A stretch of DNA of 12,530 bases from an uncultured Burkholderiales bacterium (lineage in GTDB: Bacteria; Pseudomonadota; Gammaproteobacteria; Burkholderiales; Burkholderiaceae_D): the NCBI GenBank assembly GCA_937872165.1, contig CALMOR010000014.1, positions 14,406-26,935 on the forward strand, in the 5' to 3' direction. Every line of letters begins with the position of its first letter. Position 1 is the stretch's first letter. The notes under the pieces are model-generated. The model had not been told where the DNA came from and did no database searches. It worked only from the letters and a program-made list of their open reading frames with translations. The position numbers were made by a program, and so were the translations under genes. Of the stretch, positions 11,703-12,530 are shown piece after piece.

Positions 11703-12530
11703 TCAGCGCTTGCGAGCCGCGCCGGCCGTCGTGGAACCGTCGGGGCTCTGCAGATACCTGAAGAAGTCCGTCGACGGGTCGACGACGAAGAGGTCTCCCT
11801 TGCTGCGGAAGCTCTTCCGGTACGCGTCGAGGCTGCGATAGAACGCATAGAACTCGGGGTTCGAACCGAACGCCTGCGCGTAGGTCGCCGAGGCTTTCGC
11901 GTCCCCCTCGCCCTTCGTCCGCTCGGCATCGCGATAGGCCTCGGCGATGATGATTTCCTTCTGCCGGTCCGCGTCGGCGCGGATCTTCTCGGACTCGGCG
12001 CCGCCGGTCGATCGAAGTTCGTTGGCCACGCGATGACGCTCGGCCTCCATGCGCCGGTAGATCGATTCGCTGATCTCGGGCAACAGGTCGACGCGCTTCA
12101 GGCGCACGTCGACGACCTCGACGCCGATCTGCTTCGCCTCGTCGGCGACCTTCTGCTTGATGGCGGCCATCACCTGCTCGCGCTCGCCCGACACCACCTC
12201 GTGCGTGGTGCGCTTGGTGATCTCCTCGTTGAGCGCCGACTTGATGATCTGCCCCATGCGGATGACCGCACGATCCATGTCGGCGCCGATGCTGATGTAG
12301 TACTGCTTGGGGTCGACGATGCGCCACTTAACGAAGGTGTCGACCAGCACGTTGCGCTTCTCGGACGTGATGAAGCGTTCGGCTTCCGGCGTGTCGATCG
12401 TGAGGATGCGCTTGTCGAGGAAGACGACGTTCTGGAACGGCGGCGGCAGCTTGAAGTGCAGGCCCGGCTTGCGGATCACGTCCTTGATCTCGCCGAAGCC
12501 GAAGAGGATCGCGTAGCGGCGCTGATCGAC
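11703..12530 (-). CDS. hflC: HflC, SPFH/band-7 modulator of FtsH protease (5' end outside window)
   Basis: 275 residues are visible, the frame staying open to the right edge (VDQRRYAILFGFGEIKDVI is the first visible part), so only the N-terminal anchor is missing from a protein of about 290-300. HflC forms a large inner-membrane cage with HflK around FtsH and modulates its proteolysis. The SPFH domain includes PGLHFKLPPPFQNVVFLDKR, VDTFVKWRIVDPKQYY and MGQIIKSALNEEI. A long charged coiled-coil-like segment follows (about ERHRVANELRSTGGAESEKI through QKEIIIAEAYRDAERTKGEG), then AFGSNPEFYAFYRSLDAYRKSF and a C-terminal LFVVDPSTDFFRYLQ, all HflC hallmarks. A GTG at 12477-12479 could be read as a start but lies inside the conserved region. 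hflK is expected just outside the window. Confidence 0.96.
   Translation of the reverse strand, partial: VDQRRYAILFGFGEIKDVIRKPGLHFKLPPPFQNVVFLDKRILTIDTPEAERFITSEKRNVLVDTFVKWRIVDPKQYYISIGADMDRAVIRMGQIIKSALNEEITKRTTHEVVSGEREQVMAAIKQKVADEAKQIGVEVVDVRLKRVDLLPEISESIYRRMEAERHRVANELRSTGGAESEKIRADADRQKEIIIAEAYRDAERTKGEGDAKASATYAQAFGSNPEFYAFYRSLDAYRKSFRSKGDLFVVDPSTDFFRYLQSPDGSTTAGAARKR

Noticed and set aside
11489..11929. A 146-residue version of the DUF2065 protein with a long Arg/Ser-rich N-terminus
   Set aside because: The extension overlaps hflC in another frame and is low-complexity. The hydrophobic family sequence starts right after the GTG at 11680, which fits the normal size of about 60 residues.

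Overview
The window is about 12.5 kb of uniformly GC-rich bacterial chromosome. Its gene order runs hflC - DUF2065 - hisZ - purA - phosphoribosyltransferase - tRNA-Leu - rnr - rlmB. This is a conserved proteobacterial housekeeping block, and with a phosphoribosyltransferase directly after purA it fits a betaproteobacterium best (inference from gene order and protein style; no species call is possible). Almost everything is on the minus strand. The exceptions are the gene fragment at the left edge and tRNA-Leu.

Layout from left to right. (1) Positions 1-288 hold the plus-strand 3' end of a gene cut by the window edge, probably the C-terminal Fn3-like domain of a secreted M28-type metallopeptidase. 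(2) Positions 365-3767 form an iron-acquisition locus on the minus strand: a Fiu-like TonB-dependent catecholate siderophore receptor, a PiuC/YbiX Fe(II)/2-oxoglutarate oxygenase 3 nt downstream, and upstream an 87-residue unrecognised protein with its own promoter. Two Fur-box-like palindromes (3328-3346 and 3749-3767) each overlap a -10 element, so both transcripts should be iron-repressed. (3) Positions 3797-8019 hold a minus-strand run of rnr (RNase R), rlmB (23S rRNA G2251 2'-O-methyltransferase) and a SAM-methyltransferase-fold protein with an apparent signal peptide. (4) Positions 8013-8429 hold tRNA-Leu(CAG) on the plus strand, with its own promoter and terminator. It is followed by an exact 126-bp direct repeat (period 149 bp) that carries the last 21 nt of the tRNA plus the terminator and several hairpins. 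(5) Positions 8435-12530 hold a compact minus-strand operon: hflC (open at the right edge), a DUF2065 membrane protein, hisZ, purA and a purine-type phosphoribosyltransferase, with gaps of 13-31 bp.

Functionally, the right-hand operon combines a membrane protease modulator with histidine and purine biosynthesis and salvage. The rnr operon handles RNA decay and ribosome maturation. The left locus is an iron-starvation module. The most unusual structure is the tRNA-Leu 3'-end tandem repeat, which resembles in architecture the 178-bp repeats after E. coli tyrT (the rtT/tpr region). The most interesting uncharacterised protein is the small Fur-box-controlled gene at 3378-3641. I saw no CRISPR array, insertion sequence, integrase or defence system. 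No gene-free stretch longer than about 300 bases exists; the longest, 8176-8434, is filled by the repeat.
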